Positions 7,759 through 16,378 of a stretch of DNA of 64,000 nt are shown piece by piece. The notes under the pieces were generated by a model, which searched no databases, was not told where the DNA came from, and worked only from the letters and a program-made list of their open reading frames with translations. This DNA is from Paenibacillus harenae. Its GTDB lineage: Bacteria; Bacillota; Bacilli; Paenibacillales; Paenibacillaceae. Where the stretch lies: NCBI RefSeq assembly GCF_030812415.1, contig NZ_JAUSST010000008.1, positions 62,001-126,000 of the forward strand, given 5' to 3'. The stretch's first letter is position 1, and the number at the start of each line of letters is the position of its first letter. The position numbers were made by a program, and so were the translations under genes.

Positions 7759-8339
7759 CAATGGCAGATTCGGAAACATCTCCATCCTCCAATATGGGCA
7801 ATAGCAATAAACGGACTTGGCGTTCCGAGGCCTGGGATTGGCTGAAGACGCTTATTGCCGCATTCGCGGTGGTCCTTATCGTCCATTTTTTTGTATTCAA
7901 CTTATCTACGGTAGAGGGTCATTCCATGGAGCCGACGCTGGTCGATAATGAATGGCTGTTCGTCAACAAATTCGTATATTTGGTCGGCAAGCCGAAAGTA
8001 GGCGACGTCGTCATATTGAAGGAGCCAGATGAAGGAAGCGGGGACAAGAAGTTTCTCGTTAAGCGCATCATCGGCGTTCCGGGCGATCGGATCGAGATCT
8101 ACGATAATCAGCTGTACCGCAATGGAGAACTCGTCACCGAGAATTATATCGACACATCTATAGAAGGCATGAATTACGGTCCAAGCGTCGTGGAGGAGGG
8201 GCGGTACTTCGTTATGGGAGACAACCGTCACTTGCAGGCGAGCTTGGACAGCCGAATATTCGGCACTGTACCGCGAAGTCTGATTCAAGGCAGGGCGGAT
8301 TATATTTTATGGCCCTATCACAAAATACGCGGATTGTAG
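7755..8339 (+). CDS. lepB: Type I signal peptidase
   Basis: The membrane protease that removes signal peptides from exported proteins. A single N-terminal transmembrane helix lies at about residues 31-50. The S26 Ser/Lys dyad is S57 in GHSMEPTL and K103 in FLVKRIIG, followed by GDNR (residues 155-158). At 194 residues it is the short Gram-positive SipS-like form. Two ATG codons lie six bases apart behind GAGGTGG; the first overlaps the upstream stop. Coupled to the DUF402 gene. Confidence 0.95.
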   Translation: MTMADSETSPSSNMGNSNKRTWRSEAWDWLKTLIAAFAVVLIVHFFVFNLSTVEGHSMEPTLVDNEWLFVNKFVYLVGKPKVGDVVILKEPDEGSGDKKFLVKRIIGVPGDRIEIYDNQLYRNGELVTENYIDTSIEGMNYGPSVVEEGRYFVMGDNRHLQASLDSRIFGTVPRSLIQGRADYILWPYHKIRGL

Positions 8340-8416
8340 AAAAAGCGAAAGCGTAAATCCGCGCTAAGCATAAGTAAAGCATTCCACTCGTTTAGAACTT
8401 GGGAGGTAGAACATTA

Positions 8417-8851
8417 ATGAAGGAAGTTATGATCTATACCGACGGAGCCTGCTCCGGCAATCCCGGGCCTGGCGGCTGGGGAGCGGTGCTCTTCTACGGA
8501 TCGAAGCAGAAGGAAATTTCCGGCGGAGAGAAGCATACGACGAATAACCGGATGGAAATTCAAGCGGTCATCGAAGGCTTAAGCTTGTTGAAGGAGCCTT
8601 GCACCGTCAAGGTCTACAGCGATTCGGCTTACGTCGTCAATTGCTTCCAGAAAGGCTGGATAAACGGCTGGCTTCGCAACGGATGGAAGAACAGCAAGAA
8701 GGATCCGGTGGAAAATCAGGATTTATGGAAGGCGCTATGGGAGCTTATGAAGACGCATACCGTCGAATACGTCAAAGTCAAGGGTCATAGCGACAATGAA
8801 TGGAACAATCGCTGCGATGAGCTTGCGCGCGAAGCGATCCGCAGGCTGTAA
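8417..8851 (+). CDS. rnhA: Ribonuclease HI
   Basis: It cleaves the RNA strand of RNA-DNA hybrids. The acidic DEDD site is visible: the D in YTDGACSGNPG, the E in NNRMEIQAVIEGL, the D in YSDSAYVVN and the D in NRCDELA, with the KGHS loop. The 144-residue length is that of classical type 1 enzyme with the basic handle (GWINGWLRNGWKNSKKDPV). The start is fixed by GGGAGG 10 bases before ATG. queG starts 3 bases after its stop. Confidence 0.95.
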   Translation: MKEVMIYTDGACSGNPGPGGWGAVLFYGSKQKEISGGEKHTTNNRMEIQAVIEGLSLLKEPCTVKVYSDSAYVVNCFQKGWINGWLRNGWKNSKKDPVENQDLWKALWELMKTHTVEYVKVKGHSDNEWNNRCDELAREAIRRL

Positions 8852-8854
8852 GCG

Positions 8855-9991
8855 ATGAACGATCGGTGGAGCAAGCTGAAGGAAGAGATGAAAGCGGCGG
8901 CGGCCGAGCTCGGCATCGATAAGATCGGGGTCGCATCGGCTGATCCGTTCACGGAGCTGAAGCAAATATTAGTACGCCACCGCGAGCTCGGCAGGGAATC
9001 CGGCTTCGAGGAGAAGGATCTCGACAAGCGGACGAACCCGGCGCTCCTGTTCGACAACCCGCAATCGATCATCGCGATAGCGGTTGCGTACCCGTCCAAG
9101 ATGGACAACCCTCCGAAGTCGGAACGCGGCGCACGACGCGGTATTATGTCCCGTTCCTCTTGGGGAGAAGATTATCACCGCGTATTGCGCGACCGGTTGG
9201 CGCGGCTGGAGGCTTGGCTGCGCGAGCGCGTGGAAGGTCTGCGAGTGGAGAGCATGGTCGACACGGGAGAGCTCGTCGATCGTGCGGTAGCGGAGCGCGC
9301 CGGACTGGGCTGGAGCGCGAAAAACTGCGCGGTTATTACGCCGGAATGGGGCTCGTGGGTATATCTCGGCGAGATGATAACGAATATCCCGCTGCCTCCC
9401 GACGAGCAAATGACCGATCAGTGCGGTTCCTGCACCATATGCATCGATGCCTGTCCTACGGATGCGCTTGTCGGGCCGGGACAGCTCGACTCAAGCAAGT
9501 GCATTTCGTTTATTACGCAGACCAAAGGGTTCGTTGAAGAACCGATTATGCGCAAGATAGGCAACCGGATATACGGCTGCGATACATGCCAGACGGTATG
9601 CCCGAGCAATAAGGGGAAGAACTGGACGCATCAGCCGGAGCTGCAGCCCGATCCGGAGCTTGTTATGCCGCTCTTAGAACCCCTGCTCTCGATGAGCAAC
9701 AAGGAGTTCCAAGAACGGTATTCGCGCAGTTCGTCCGCCTGGCGAGGCAAGAAGCCGATTCAGCGCAATGCCGTCATTGCGCTTGGCAATTACAAGGAAG
9801 AGTCCGCCGTGCCTGAGCTTGTGAAGGTGCTTGAGTCGGATACGAGGCCGGTGCTTCGCGGAACGGCGGCTTGGGCGCTGGGACGAATCGGGGGAGCAGA
9901 GGCGAGAGAGGCTCTTCTTGCGGCATTTGAGAGGGAGAGCGACGAGGAAGCCAAGGCTTATATCGCCAAGGCGATCGATGCTTTGCGATAG
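8855..9991 (+). CDS. queG: Epoxyqueuosine reductase with C-terminal HEAT repeats
   Basis: A cobalamin and two [4Fe-4S]-dependent enzyme doing the last step of queuosine synthesis on tRNA. It shows VDTGELVDRAVAERAGLGW (catalytic Asp region), WGSWVYLGEM, and two ferredoxin-type cluster motifs, CGSCTICIDACPTDA and YGCDTCQTVCPSNKG. The last 70 residues form HEAT-like repeats (AVIALGNYKEESAVPELVKVL and AAWALGRIGG), as in the long Bacillus form. 378 residues is full length. It follows rnhA with only a weak ribosome binding site, consistent with coupling. Confidence 0.96.
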   Translation: MNDRWSKLKEEMKAAAAELGIDKIGVASADPFTELKQILVRHRELGRESGFEEKDLDKRTNPALLFDNPQSIIAIAVAYPSKMDNPPKSERGARRGIMSRSSWGEDYHRVLRDRLARLEAWLRERVEGLRVESMVDTGELVDRAVAERAGLGWSAKNCAVITPEWGSWVYLGEMITNIPLPPDEQMTDQCGSCTICIDACPTDALVGPGQLDSSKCISFITQTKGFVEEPIMRKIGNRIYGCDTCQTVCPSNKGKNWTHQPELQPDPELVMPLLEPLLSMSNKEFQERYSRSSSAWRGKKPIQRNAVIALGNYKEESAVPELVKVLESDTRPVLRGTAAWALGRIGGAEAREALLAAFERESDEEAKAYIAKAIDALR

Positions 9992-10027
9992 GGCGGAATG
10001 CTAGAGATTGAAAATGATGGCTGTTCA

Positions 10028-10056
10028 TTGCGAACAAAGGGCGAACATGCTATCAT
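10028..10056 (+). promoter_or_regulatory. Sigma-A type promoter for yneF-folE
   Basis: TTGCGA, 17 bases, TATCAT, about 50 bases before the yneF start codon. Confidence 0.55.
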
Positions 10057-10106
10057 GAATGAAATTATTACAGCAGGAGTTAGAAAGGGTCGGGTGACAT
10101 TTTTTT

Positions 10107-10325
10107 ATGTGGTTAAACATTGTACTTCCTATCGTTACATTAGTGGTCGGCGCAGTTGGCGGTTTCTTCGTCGGCGTATTCTATTTGCGCAAGCAGCTTG
10201 AGAAGATGCAGAATGACCCAGAGATGATACAAAAGATGGCCAAGCAGATGGGCTATAACTTGAATAAGCAGCAAATGAACCGCGCGCAAAACATGATGAA
10301 AAATCAAAAGTTTCCTCGTAAATAA
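10107..10325 (+). CDS. yneF: YneF family (UPF0154) small membrane protein
   Basis: 72 residues: an N-terminal transmembrane helix (LNIVLPIVTLVVGAVGGFFVG) followed by the conserved tail FYLRKQLEKMQNDP and MAKQMGYNLNKQQ, which define the family. The function is unknown. It is preceded by AGAAAGGGTCGGG and followed 51 bases later by folE. Confidence 0.92.
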   Translation: MWLNIVLPIVTLVVGAVGGFFVGVFYLRKQLEKMQNDPEMIQKMAKQMGYNLNKQQMNRAQNMMKNQKFPRK

Positions 10326-10375
10326 AGGCATTTGTTCGGGAGTTAAGAGGAATGATCCGGAAGGAGTGACCATAC

Positions 10376-10969
10376 GTGGCGGGAAGGAAAGATTACGTCA
10401 ATACAAAGGTAACGAGCAACCGGGAGCAAATCGAATACCACGTAAAAGAGATATTGAAGCTGGTAGGCGAGGACGTGGAGCGCGAGGGACTGCTGGAGAC
10501 ACCCGCGCGCGTCACTCGGATGTATGAGGAAATATTCGCGGGCTATGAGGTTGACCCCCGGGAAGTGCTGGGCGTTACGTTCGATGAACAGCATGAGGAG
10601 CTAGTCATTGTCAAAGACATTGTGTACTACAGCCAGTGCGAGCATCATATGGCGCCTTTCTTCGGCAAGGCCCATATCGGGTATATCCCGAGCGGCAAGA
10701 TCGCCGGGCTTAGCAAGCTGGCGCGCCTGGTCGAAGCGATTACGCGCAGACTGCAGGTGCAAGAACGCATCACGTCGCAGATTGCCGACATTATGGATGA
10801 GGAGCTTGCACCGCATGGCGTTATGGTCGTCGTCGAAGGCGAGCATCTGTGCATGTGCGCACGCGGCGTGAAGAAGCCGGGCAGCAAAACCGTCACCTCG
10901 GCGGTGCGCGGCGAGTTCCGCAGCAACGCTGCGCTGCGCTCCGAGTTTCTTGCGTTGTTGAAGCAATAG
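10376..10969 (+). CDS. folE: GTP cyclohydrolase I
   Basis: It converts GTP to dihydroneopterin triphosphate for folate, and in this lineage possibly queuosine precursors. Zinc ligands C88 and H91 (YYSQCEHHMAPF) and C159 (GEHLCMCARG) are present, as is the signature GLSKLARLVEAI and the C-terminal GSKTVTSAVRGEF. The start is GTG, with AAGGAG about 10 bases upstream. 197 residues is normal length. A very strong terminator follows. Confidence 0.97.
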   Translation: MAGRKDYVNTKVTSNREQIEYHVKEILKLVGEDVEREGLLETPARVTRMYEEIFAGYEVDPREVLGVTFDEQHEELVIVKDIVYYSQCEHHMAPFFGKAHIGYIPSGKIAGLSKLARLVEAITRRLQVQERITSQIADIMDEELAPHGVMVVVEGEHLCMCARGVKKPGSKTVTSAVRGEFRSNAALRSEFLALLKQ

Positions 10970-10995
10970 AATCCCAATATCGGTATAATAGTTGA

Positions 10996-11042
10996 AACGG
11001 GTCGGCGGCTCTCTTATAAGGGAGCCGCCGACCCGTTTTTTA
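10996..11042 (+). terminator. Strong intrinsic terminator of folE
   Basis: A 15-bp GC-rich stem (ACGGGTCGGCGGCTC and its complement) is followed by TTTTTT. Confidence 0.95.
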
Positions 11043-11167
11043 TCGCATTATGCTTCATTAAAGAGATAAATCGCAATGGATAAACCGATTACATTAATTT
11101 ACATAAAGTGACTAACCTCGACAAGTTATTCGAATCAACATGGGGAATCATTGTAATTATCTAGAAT

Positions 11168-11197
11168 TTGTAAGGTTGATTGAATATTTAGTATAAA
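11168..11197 (+). promoter_or_regulatory. Possible promoter before the truncated exporter gene
   Basis: TTGTAA, 18 bases, TATAAA in a very AT-rich stretch. It may be a chance match. Confidence 0.3.
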
Positions 11198-11223
11198 ATA
11201 ATATAAATATTGTAATTAAAGAA

Positions 11224-12483
11224 TTGTTAATTCCTTTTTTGGATTTTCGTCGAATTTCGTTGTTTCTAAATATGCAAGAAAGAGAGTTTGTCTATTTGTT
11301 TGAGTTGCTCACCAATTGTTTTGCGGCAAAGGAGCTTCGCATTTATCGTTTAGCGCCTGCTTTCTTAAAGGAATGGGGCGAATACTATTGGAAAAACGCG
11401 CATGAACAAAGAAAAGTAGACAGAAAGTCGATTAGCACGCGCTCGGGTATCGATGGTTGGAACACGCTGTCTTTACTTGCCTACTCCGTATACGTGCTGT
11501 GGGTGTGCTATTCCAAGAAATTGTCGCTCGGCACGTTTGTAGCCGTGTCACAAATTATAGTGTCGACGCAATCGCAAATGAAAAATGTAGCCTACAGTTT
11601 ATCGCAATTTTATGCAGAGAGCATGATTATTCAACAATTTTTTACGTTCATGGATACGGAAGAGGAACGAACTGCTCATGAAGAACTCGAATTTGCCGGC
11701 AAGGTGCAGGAAGGCATTACGGTCAACAACCTTTCCTTTGCCTATCCTGGCAGCACGAAGCCGGCGCTGAAAAATATATCGTTTTGCATTAAAGCAAACG
11801 AGACTGTCGCGGTCGTAGGGGATAACGGAGCGGGGAAGAGCACGCTCATTCATTGCCTGATTGGTCTTCATCAAAGCTACGAGGGCAGTATTACTTATGA
11901 CGATGTTGATTTAAAGGAAATCAATGTCGCTTCATTCAAGAAACGCGTATCGGCAGTATTTCAAGATTATGTACACTATCACGGAAGTATCAAAGAAAAT
12001 ATCGGCTTTGGAAACGTGGAGCTTATGGATAATCTCTCGGCGATTGAGGCGGCAGCCGGCTTATCCGGCGCATCCGAATTTATAAGTCGATTGCACAATG
12101 GCTACGATGCGCTGGTAGGGGCGGGATTTCAGAATGCACAGGAGTTGTCGATAGGCCAATGGCAGAAGCTTGCGCTCGGCATGGCGTATTTTAATGACGG
12201 CTCGATTGTCGTATTGGATGAGCCGACTGCATCGCTGGATCCTAATGCCGAATCGGAGCTATATCGCCAGTTCAAGCGGCTGTCTGAAGGCAAAGTAACG
12301 TTTCTCGTATCCCATCGGTTAGGTAGCTGCCGTATAGCGGATTGGATTTTGGTATTAAAACAAGGGGAACTGATCGAGCAGGGCACGCATGACGAGCTAA
12401 TGAAGTTAGGCGGCGACTATAAACAGATGTATGAATCGCAAGTCGAATGGTATTTACCAGACGAAAGCTGTAAGGGGGCGTAA
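11224..12483 (+). CDS. 5'-truncated peptide-exporter type ABC transporter (ATPase plus last membrane segments)
   Basis: The 419-residue frame contains a complete nucleotide-binding domain: Walker A GDNGAGKST, Q-loop VFQDYVHY, signature LSIGQWQKLALGMAYF, Walker B IVVLDEPTASLD and the H-loop in FLVSHRLGSC. The LS-GQWQK signature is typical of lantibiotic and peptide exporters of the NisT/SpaT type. Such proteins have about 600 residues with six membrane helices. Here only the last part of the membrane domain remains (ELLTNCFAAKELRIYRLAPAFLKEW, then SLLAYSVYVLWV). The TTG start lacks a ribosome binding site and the upstream DNA shows no exporter sequence in any frame. I infer a deletion of the first half. 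The downstream lipoprotein begins 5 bases after the stop. Confidence 0.72.
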   Translation: MLIPFLDFRRISLFLNMQEREFVYLFELLTNCFAAKELRIYRLAPAFLKEWGEYYWKNAHEQRKVDRKSISTRSGIDGWNTLSLLAYSVYVLWVCYSKKLSLGTFVAVSQIIVSTQSQMKNVAYSLSQFYAESMIIQQFFTFMDTEEERTAHEELEFAGKVQEGITVNNLSFAYPGSTKPALKNISFCIKANETVAVVGDNGAGKSTLIHCLIGLHQSYEGSITYDDVDLKEINVASFKKRVSAVFQDYVHYHGSIKENIGFGNVELMDNLSAIEAAAGLSGASEFISRLHNGYDALVGAGFQNAQELSIGQWQKLALGMAYFNDGSIVVLDEPTASLDPNAESELYRQFKRLSEGKVTFLVSHRLGSCRIADWILVLKQGELIEQGTHDELMKLGGDYKQMYESQVEWYLPDESCKGA

Positions 12484-12488
12484 TCTTA

Positions 12489-13778
12489 ATGAGAAGAATA
12501 GGAAGAACCATTATCAGTGTATCAATTGTCTTACTGTTGTTCCTCTCGGCATGCCAAAATAATACCGATCCGGTGGGGGATGAGGAGAGGCTGTCGGGCA
12601 AGCTGCGGATTGCGATCAATAGAGGCACAATTATTGGAAGCGGGTATGTACATCCTCTTGATGAATCCACAAAGGGACCGATATACGATAAATTGAGAGG
12701 CATCCTGAAACAGCATCCCGATCTGGAGATCGAGCTGATCGATATTAGTTTCATGACGGATGAGCCTTCTACGATTCCTCAAGAGCCGTTGCCCGACATT
12801 ATCGAGGTAGTGCCTTATCAGATCCAGTGGGTTGCCGGTGTTGACGAATTGGAGAACCTTGATCCTGTCGTGCAGATATCAGGATGGAATGAGTCATATG
12901 CGAAGCTGGTCGACCGGACGAGGTTGAACGGAACGGCACGCATGCTTCCCATAAAGAGCGAACCGATGATTGTTTTTTACGATGAGCGGGTATTTGGCCA
13001 GCTGAATATTGCGGTACCGCATGAGGGCTGGACGTGGGATGATTTCGTCGCGGCGTCGGAGAAACTGAACGCGGAAGGCTACGTTACCGATATTCCCGAT
13101 GAGTTCGATGCGGTAGAGCACATCATTAAAGGGCTTGGAGGCGCTTATACTTCGGAAGACGGCACTCGCTTCATCCAATATTTGGACAGTGAATCGACGG
13201 TATCCGCATTCGAGCGATATGTCTCGGATATGCGCGTTCAGCAATTCAATGGGGTGAACAAGAGCAGCCCTATAGCGCTAGGAATGGGGAGGCCGTCCGA
13301 GCTGTATTCCCTGTTGGATGAAAATATCGATCTCCGAATAACTCGAATGCCTCTGTTTGCAGATGGAAACCGGTATAATACGATGCTGACGACGGGGCTG
13401 GCGATTGCGGCCGATTCGCCGAACAAGAGCGCGGCAGTGGAACTGCTGAAGGCGCTGGCCGGCGACAATGAAGATGAAGCGGTGCGCTTCGCGAATTACA
13501 ACGCGCTTGCGATGAAGAACCCACGTTATAATGACAAACCGCTCGTGCAGCAAGACGAGCTGCTTCGTATCATGAAGCTGGAGACGGCGGATTCCGTGCC
13601 TGCAACGTTCCAGTTGAATCCGGAGGCTGTCAATCATTACGGCATTCTTAATAAGCGTCCTAAAGAATTCGCAGAAGTTTTCCCGACGTTGTTCGAGCAA
13701 GATTCCGCCGAGCCAACGCTTAAGAAGCTTTCGAGCATGATAGAGACGCTTTTCCAGGCTCAAAGAGGCAATTGGTAG
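12489..13778 (+). CDS. Extracellular solute-binding lipoprotein, ABC family 1-like
   Basis: 429 residues with a lipoprotein signal peptide: a hydrophobic run then LSAC, lipidated at C22. The body follows the family 1 binding-protein pattern: KLRIAINRG, then PDIIEVVPYQIQW, MLPIKSEPMIVFYDERVF, and HEGWTWDDFVAASEKLN near the hinge. AGGGGG in the end of the exporter gene is its ribosome binding site, so it is cotranscribed with that remnant. A binding protein next to an exporter ATPase rather than an importer is unusual. The ligand is unknown. Confidence 0.82.
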   Translation: MRRIGRTIISVSIVLLLFLSACQNNTDPVGDEERLSGKLRIAINRGTIIGSGYVHPLDESTKGPIYDKLRGILKQHPDLEIELIDISFMTDEPSTIPQEPLPDIIEVVPYQIQWVAGVDELENLDPVVQISGWNESYAKLVDRTRLNGTARMLPIKSEPMIVFYDERVFGQLNIAVPHEGWTWDDFVAASEKLNAEGYVTDIPDEFDAVEHIIKGLGGAYTSEDGTRFIQYLDSESTVSAFERYVSDMRVQQFNGVNKSSPIALGMGRPSELYSLLDENIDLRITRMPLFADGNRYNTMLTTGLAIAADSPNKSAAVELLKALAGDNEDEAVRFANYNALAMKNPRYNDKPLVQQDELLRIMKLETADSVPATFQLNPEAVNHYGILNKRPKEFAEVFPTLFEQDSAEPTLKKLSSMIETLFQAQRGNW

Positions 13779-13796
13779 CAAATCACTAATCAAGGG

Positions 13797-13837
13797 GAGG
13801 CCCCGACGCTCTGTGTGAACGGAGCATCGGGGCCTTC
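13797..13837. terminator. Hairpin between convergent genes
   Basis: GGCCCCGA and GCTC pair with GAGC and TCGGGGCC across a 10-nt loop, with a single mismatch. There is no strong T-tract on either side, but the position between two convergent stops supports a bidirectional terminator. Confidence 0.65.
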
Positions 13838-13845
13838 TGATGCGT

Positions 13846-14928
13846 TTAATCGTTAATTAGCCGCCAGACAAGCTGGGCCGCATCCTCGAAGCGCTCGTTC
13901 ACGTACGGCCAGTAGACGACGCTCCACCAATCCTTGATATAGTCGGGGCGCTTGTTCTGATGCTTCAAATAGTAGGCGTGCTCCCACACGTCCAGCGGAA
14001 GCAGCGGGATCGCATCCCATTGCGATAAATTCTGATGCTTCTCCGCGGTTAAGATTTCTAGCCTTCTGCTGCGGGGGCTCCATACGAGGATGGCCCAGCC
14101 GCTGCCCTCGACCTTAGCTGCCGCTTCGCTGAACTGCTTCTTGAAAGCTGCGTAGCTGCCAAAATCGTTCGCGAGCTGCGTAGCGATCGGGCCTGCGGCA
14201 TCGCCTCCGCCATGGGGAGACATGACGCTCCAGAACAGCGTATGGAGGTAATGCCCCGCTCCGTTAAAGGCAAGCTCGCGCTCCCAATGTTTGACGAGGT
14301 CAAAGTTGCCGGTATCGCGGGCGATCTGCAGCTGCGTCTCGGCTTTATTGAGACCGTCTACATACGACTTATGATGAATGTCGTGGTGAATACGCATCGT
14401 TATCTCATCGATATAAGGCTCTAAAGCGTCATAATCGTAAGGAAGGGGCGGCAACGTATGCCCGCCGATCGGCACTTGGGCAAGCGGAGAGCGCAGCTCG
14501 CGGTTGCCTGGGCTGTTGGCGGCTTGCCTGTATGCGCCGACTAGCCCGCGATAGTAATTCGTCTCGCGGATGGAATGGGCGATAATCGTCCGTGCGCTCT
14601 GCGGCGTATTGCCGCCTAACAGCTGTTCAAGCTGTTCGACATAGCGATGGGATTGCTCGAGCGCGGTGTCAATGAGCGCATCGACGGTATGTTCGGCATG
14701 CTCCGGCAATCGGGTAGGATGGGGAAGCCATGATTCCAGCCATTGATTGGCGTATTGCGCCGTTCCGGCAAACACGGGCTCCCACGACTGCAACAAGCCG
14801 GCATATTGCAGGTCCAGATATGGAGCGCTTTGCAGGATGATGGCGTTATGCTCTTTCTCTTGCATTTTCCAGTGACGGACAAGTTCCATTGCTCTTACAG
14901 GCATCAGTTTGCCATAAATAAAAAGCAC
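13846..14928 (-). CDS. Superoxide dismutase with a 155-residue N-terminal helical extension
   Basis: The C-terminal 200 residues are a complete Mn/Fe SOD starting at HTLPPLPYDYDALEP. All four ligands are kept: H181 (MRIHHDIHH), H229 (GAGHYLHTLFW), D313 and H317 (DVWEHAYYLKHQNKRPDY). The N-terminal part (residues 1-155) is mainly helical with several His/Glu pairs (RHWKMQEKEH, LPEHAEHTVDAL, IIAHSIRETNYY) and might be a hemerythrin-like or DUF2935-like bundle; that is only a pattern impression. No signal peptide is present. I chose GTG because AGGAGG is 8 bases upstream; the ATG two codons earlier is only 2 bases from it. It is the second SOD in the window. Confidence 0.88.
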   Translation of the reverse strand: MLFIYGKLMPVRAMELVRHWKMQEKEHNAIILQSAPYLDLQYAGLLQSWEPVFAGTAQYANQWLESWLPHPTRLPEHAEHTVDALIDTALEQSHRYVEQLEQLLGGNTPQSARTIIAHSIRETNYYRGLVGAYRQAANSPGNRELRSPLAQVPIGGHTLPPLPYDYDALEPYIDEITMRIHHDIHHKSYVDGLNKAETQLQIARDTGNFDLVKHWERELAFNGAGHYLHTLFWSVMSPHGGGDAAGPIATQLANDFGSYAAFKKQFSEAAAKVEGSGWAILVWSPRSRRLEILTAEKHQNLSQWDAIPLLPLDVWEHAYYLKHQNKRPDYIKDWWSVVYWPYVNERFEDAAQLVWRLIND

Positions 14929-15028
14929 GGCCATCGCCTCCTATGTGCTGCAACTATAGAATGCATCTAAGGTAGATGTATTCGTCGCATATAGGGGTTA
15001 TGTCGTGCTAAGTTGGTTTAATGTTAGG

Positions 15029-16105
15029 CTATAACGTTTTGTCGGCTTGCAATTGGCCGTCCACTTGGCTTAAGAAGAGCGCTGCCCGCTGTATATACTC
15101 ACGCGGATGGACTTGGAACAGCATCTCATGCTGGCCGTCAGGCACGATCCAAGAGCGGGAGAGCGGATTGCCTTGCACGGATGCGACAACCTCTGCCGTC
15201 TCATAAGGCGCTTTCACATCGTTTGTGCCGTGAATCACGAAGATCGGCATTTCATAATCATTCGACACGACCTCTTCGGCAGGTATGGAACCGAAGCTCG
15301 ATCCCGTCCACAGAGGGATAAGGGATTTGATGAGAGGCAACGATGGGAAGCGCGGCAGCTCTACGAATTGATTCAAATTATCGAACAAAGCCTCCGGGCT
15401 TGGAACAAACATGCTATCGAGAATCATTGCGTCGATCTCCTCGGTCTGCAGCGCGGTCTGCAGAGCCGTACCGGCGCCCATCGAGAAGCCCCATACGACG
15501 ATGTCCTCCGCACCGCGCGACTTGGCGTAATCAATCGCTGCGAGAAGCTGCTGCGATTCCTCCAAACCTCCTGTAGCCGGCGCTTTGTATTCCTTGGAAG
15601 CATACCCGTAATCGAATAGCAGCACATTGTAGCCTAAGCCGTTCAACAGCTTGGAGAGATCGTACATCGGTACCCATGTCTCCTCGCGATTGGCCCCGTA
15701 GCCGTGACTGAATACGACGGTTCTCGTTGATGCGGCATCGGACGCGTCTGCAGCGCTTATCTCGGAGCCGGCTGCGGGAACGAACCAGCCGCTAACGGTC
15801 GTATGGCCGCTATGGCTTGGGAAAACAACGTCTTCGTATTCAAGTCCGATGGCGGCTTTCGGATTGGAAGTGAGCGGAGCTACGTATGGATAAGCGAGCA
15901 TCCAAGCAACATAACCGTGAAAGATAACGATAGCCAGCAAGCACATGGCAGTGACGGAGGCGATAGAGGCAACGACCAAATGCTTGACGCGACTCTTTGC
16001 TTTTCTCTTCGCAAACAGCCCGTCGGGGTCGATGAAAGGGAACGGCTGCAAGCTGCCCGAAAAACCGGATTCCAGCGGCCGTTGCGTCATTGTTGTTGTG
16101 CTCAT
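15029..16105 (-). CDS. Membrane-anchored alpha/beta hydrolase
   Basis: 358 residues. A cytoplasmic N-terminus of about 40 residues is followed by a transmembrane helix (about 43-63) and an alpha/beta hydrolase domain facing outward. The catalytic triad is S208 in WGFSMGAG, D296 in HGTNDVKAP and H326 in DGQHEML. SHGYGANRE forms the oxyanion loop. It resembles YqkD-like Bacillus hydrolases of unknown substrate. AGGAGG lies 8 bases before the chosen ATG; an in-frame ATG six codons upstream overlaps this site. It lies in the same direction as the SOD gene, with 100 bases between. Confidence 0.88.
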   Translation of the reverse strand: MSTTTMTQRPLESGFSGSLQPFPFIDPDGLFAKRKAKSRVKHLVVASIASVTAMCLLAIVIFHGYVAWMLAYPYVAPLTSNPKAAIGLEYEDVVFPSHSGHTTVSGWFVPAAGSEISAADASDAASTRTVVFSHGYGANREETWVPMYDLSKLLNGLGYNVLLFDYGYASKEYKAPATGGLEESQQLLAAIDYAKSRGAEDIVVWGFSMGAGTALQTALQTEEIDAMILDSMFVPSPEALFDNLNQFVELPRFPSLPLIKSLIPLWTGSSFGSIPAEEVVSNDYEMPIFVIHGTNDVKAPYETAEVVASVQGNPLSRSWIVPDGQHEMLFQVHPREYIQRAALFLSQVDGQLQADKTL

Positions 16106-16294
16106 ATCGTCATCCTCCTTCAATGGTGCTTCCGGTTGCGTCGTAGTGGCAGGGAGAGAAGCGGCGGCTAAACTAAAAATGTAAGCGTTCTTTTGTGTCT
16201 AGTACTTTTATCGTAGTCCTGATGAAGTAGCCTGTCAATTGATGTCGACAAGATGTTAATCGTTTGTAATATAGCTGTAACGTAGAGACTTTTC

Positions 16295-16324
16295 TTTACG
16301 GCTTAAGAACCAATAGGGTATACT
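16295..16324 (+). promoter_or_regulatory. Promoter of the IclR gene
   Basis: TTTACG, 18 bases, TATACT. The same two hexamers with the same spacing occur at the acnA promoter (20173-20202). Confidence 0.7.
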
Positions 16325-16337
16325 GAAATGAGAATCA

Positions 16338-16354
16338 GTTTCATTGAATGAAAC
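16338..16354. promoter_or_regulatory. Operator dyad downstream of the IclR promoter
   Basis: GTTTCAT-TGA-ATGAAAC is a perfect dyad with 7-bp arms, 13 bases after the -10 box, where it would overlap early transcribed DNA. It shares its architecture with the dyad at 20131-20147 upstream of acnA. IclR proteins commonly bind palindromes of this size in their own promoters. Confidence 0.7.
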
Positions 16355-16378
16355 ACCGGATAGAGAGGATGGGGCGGC

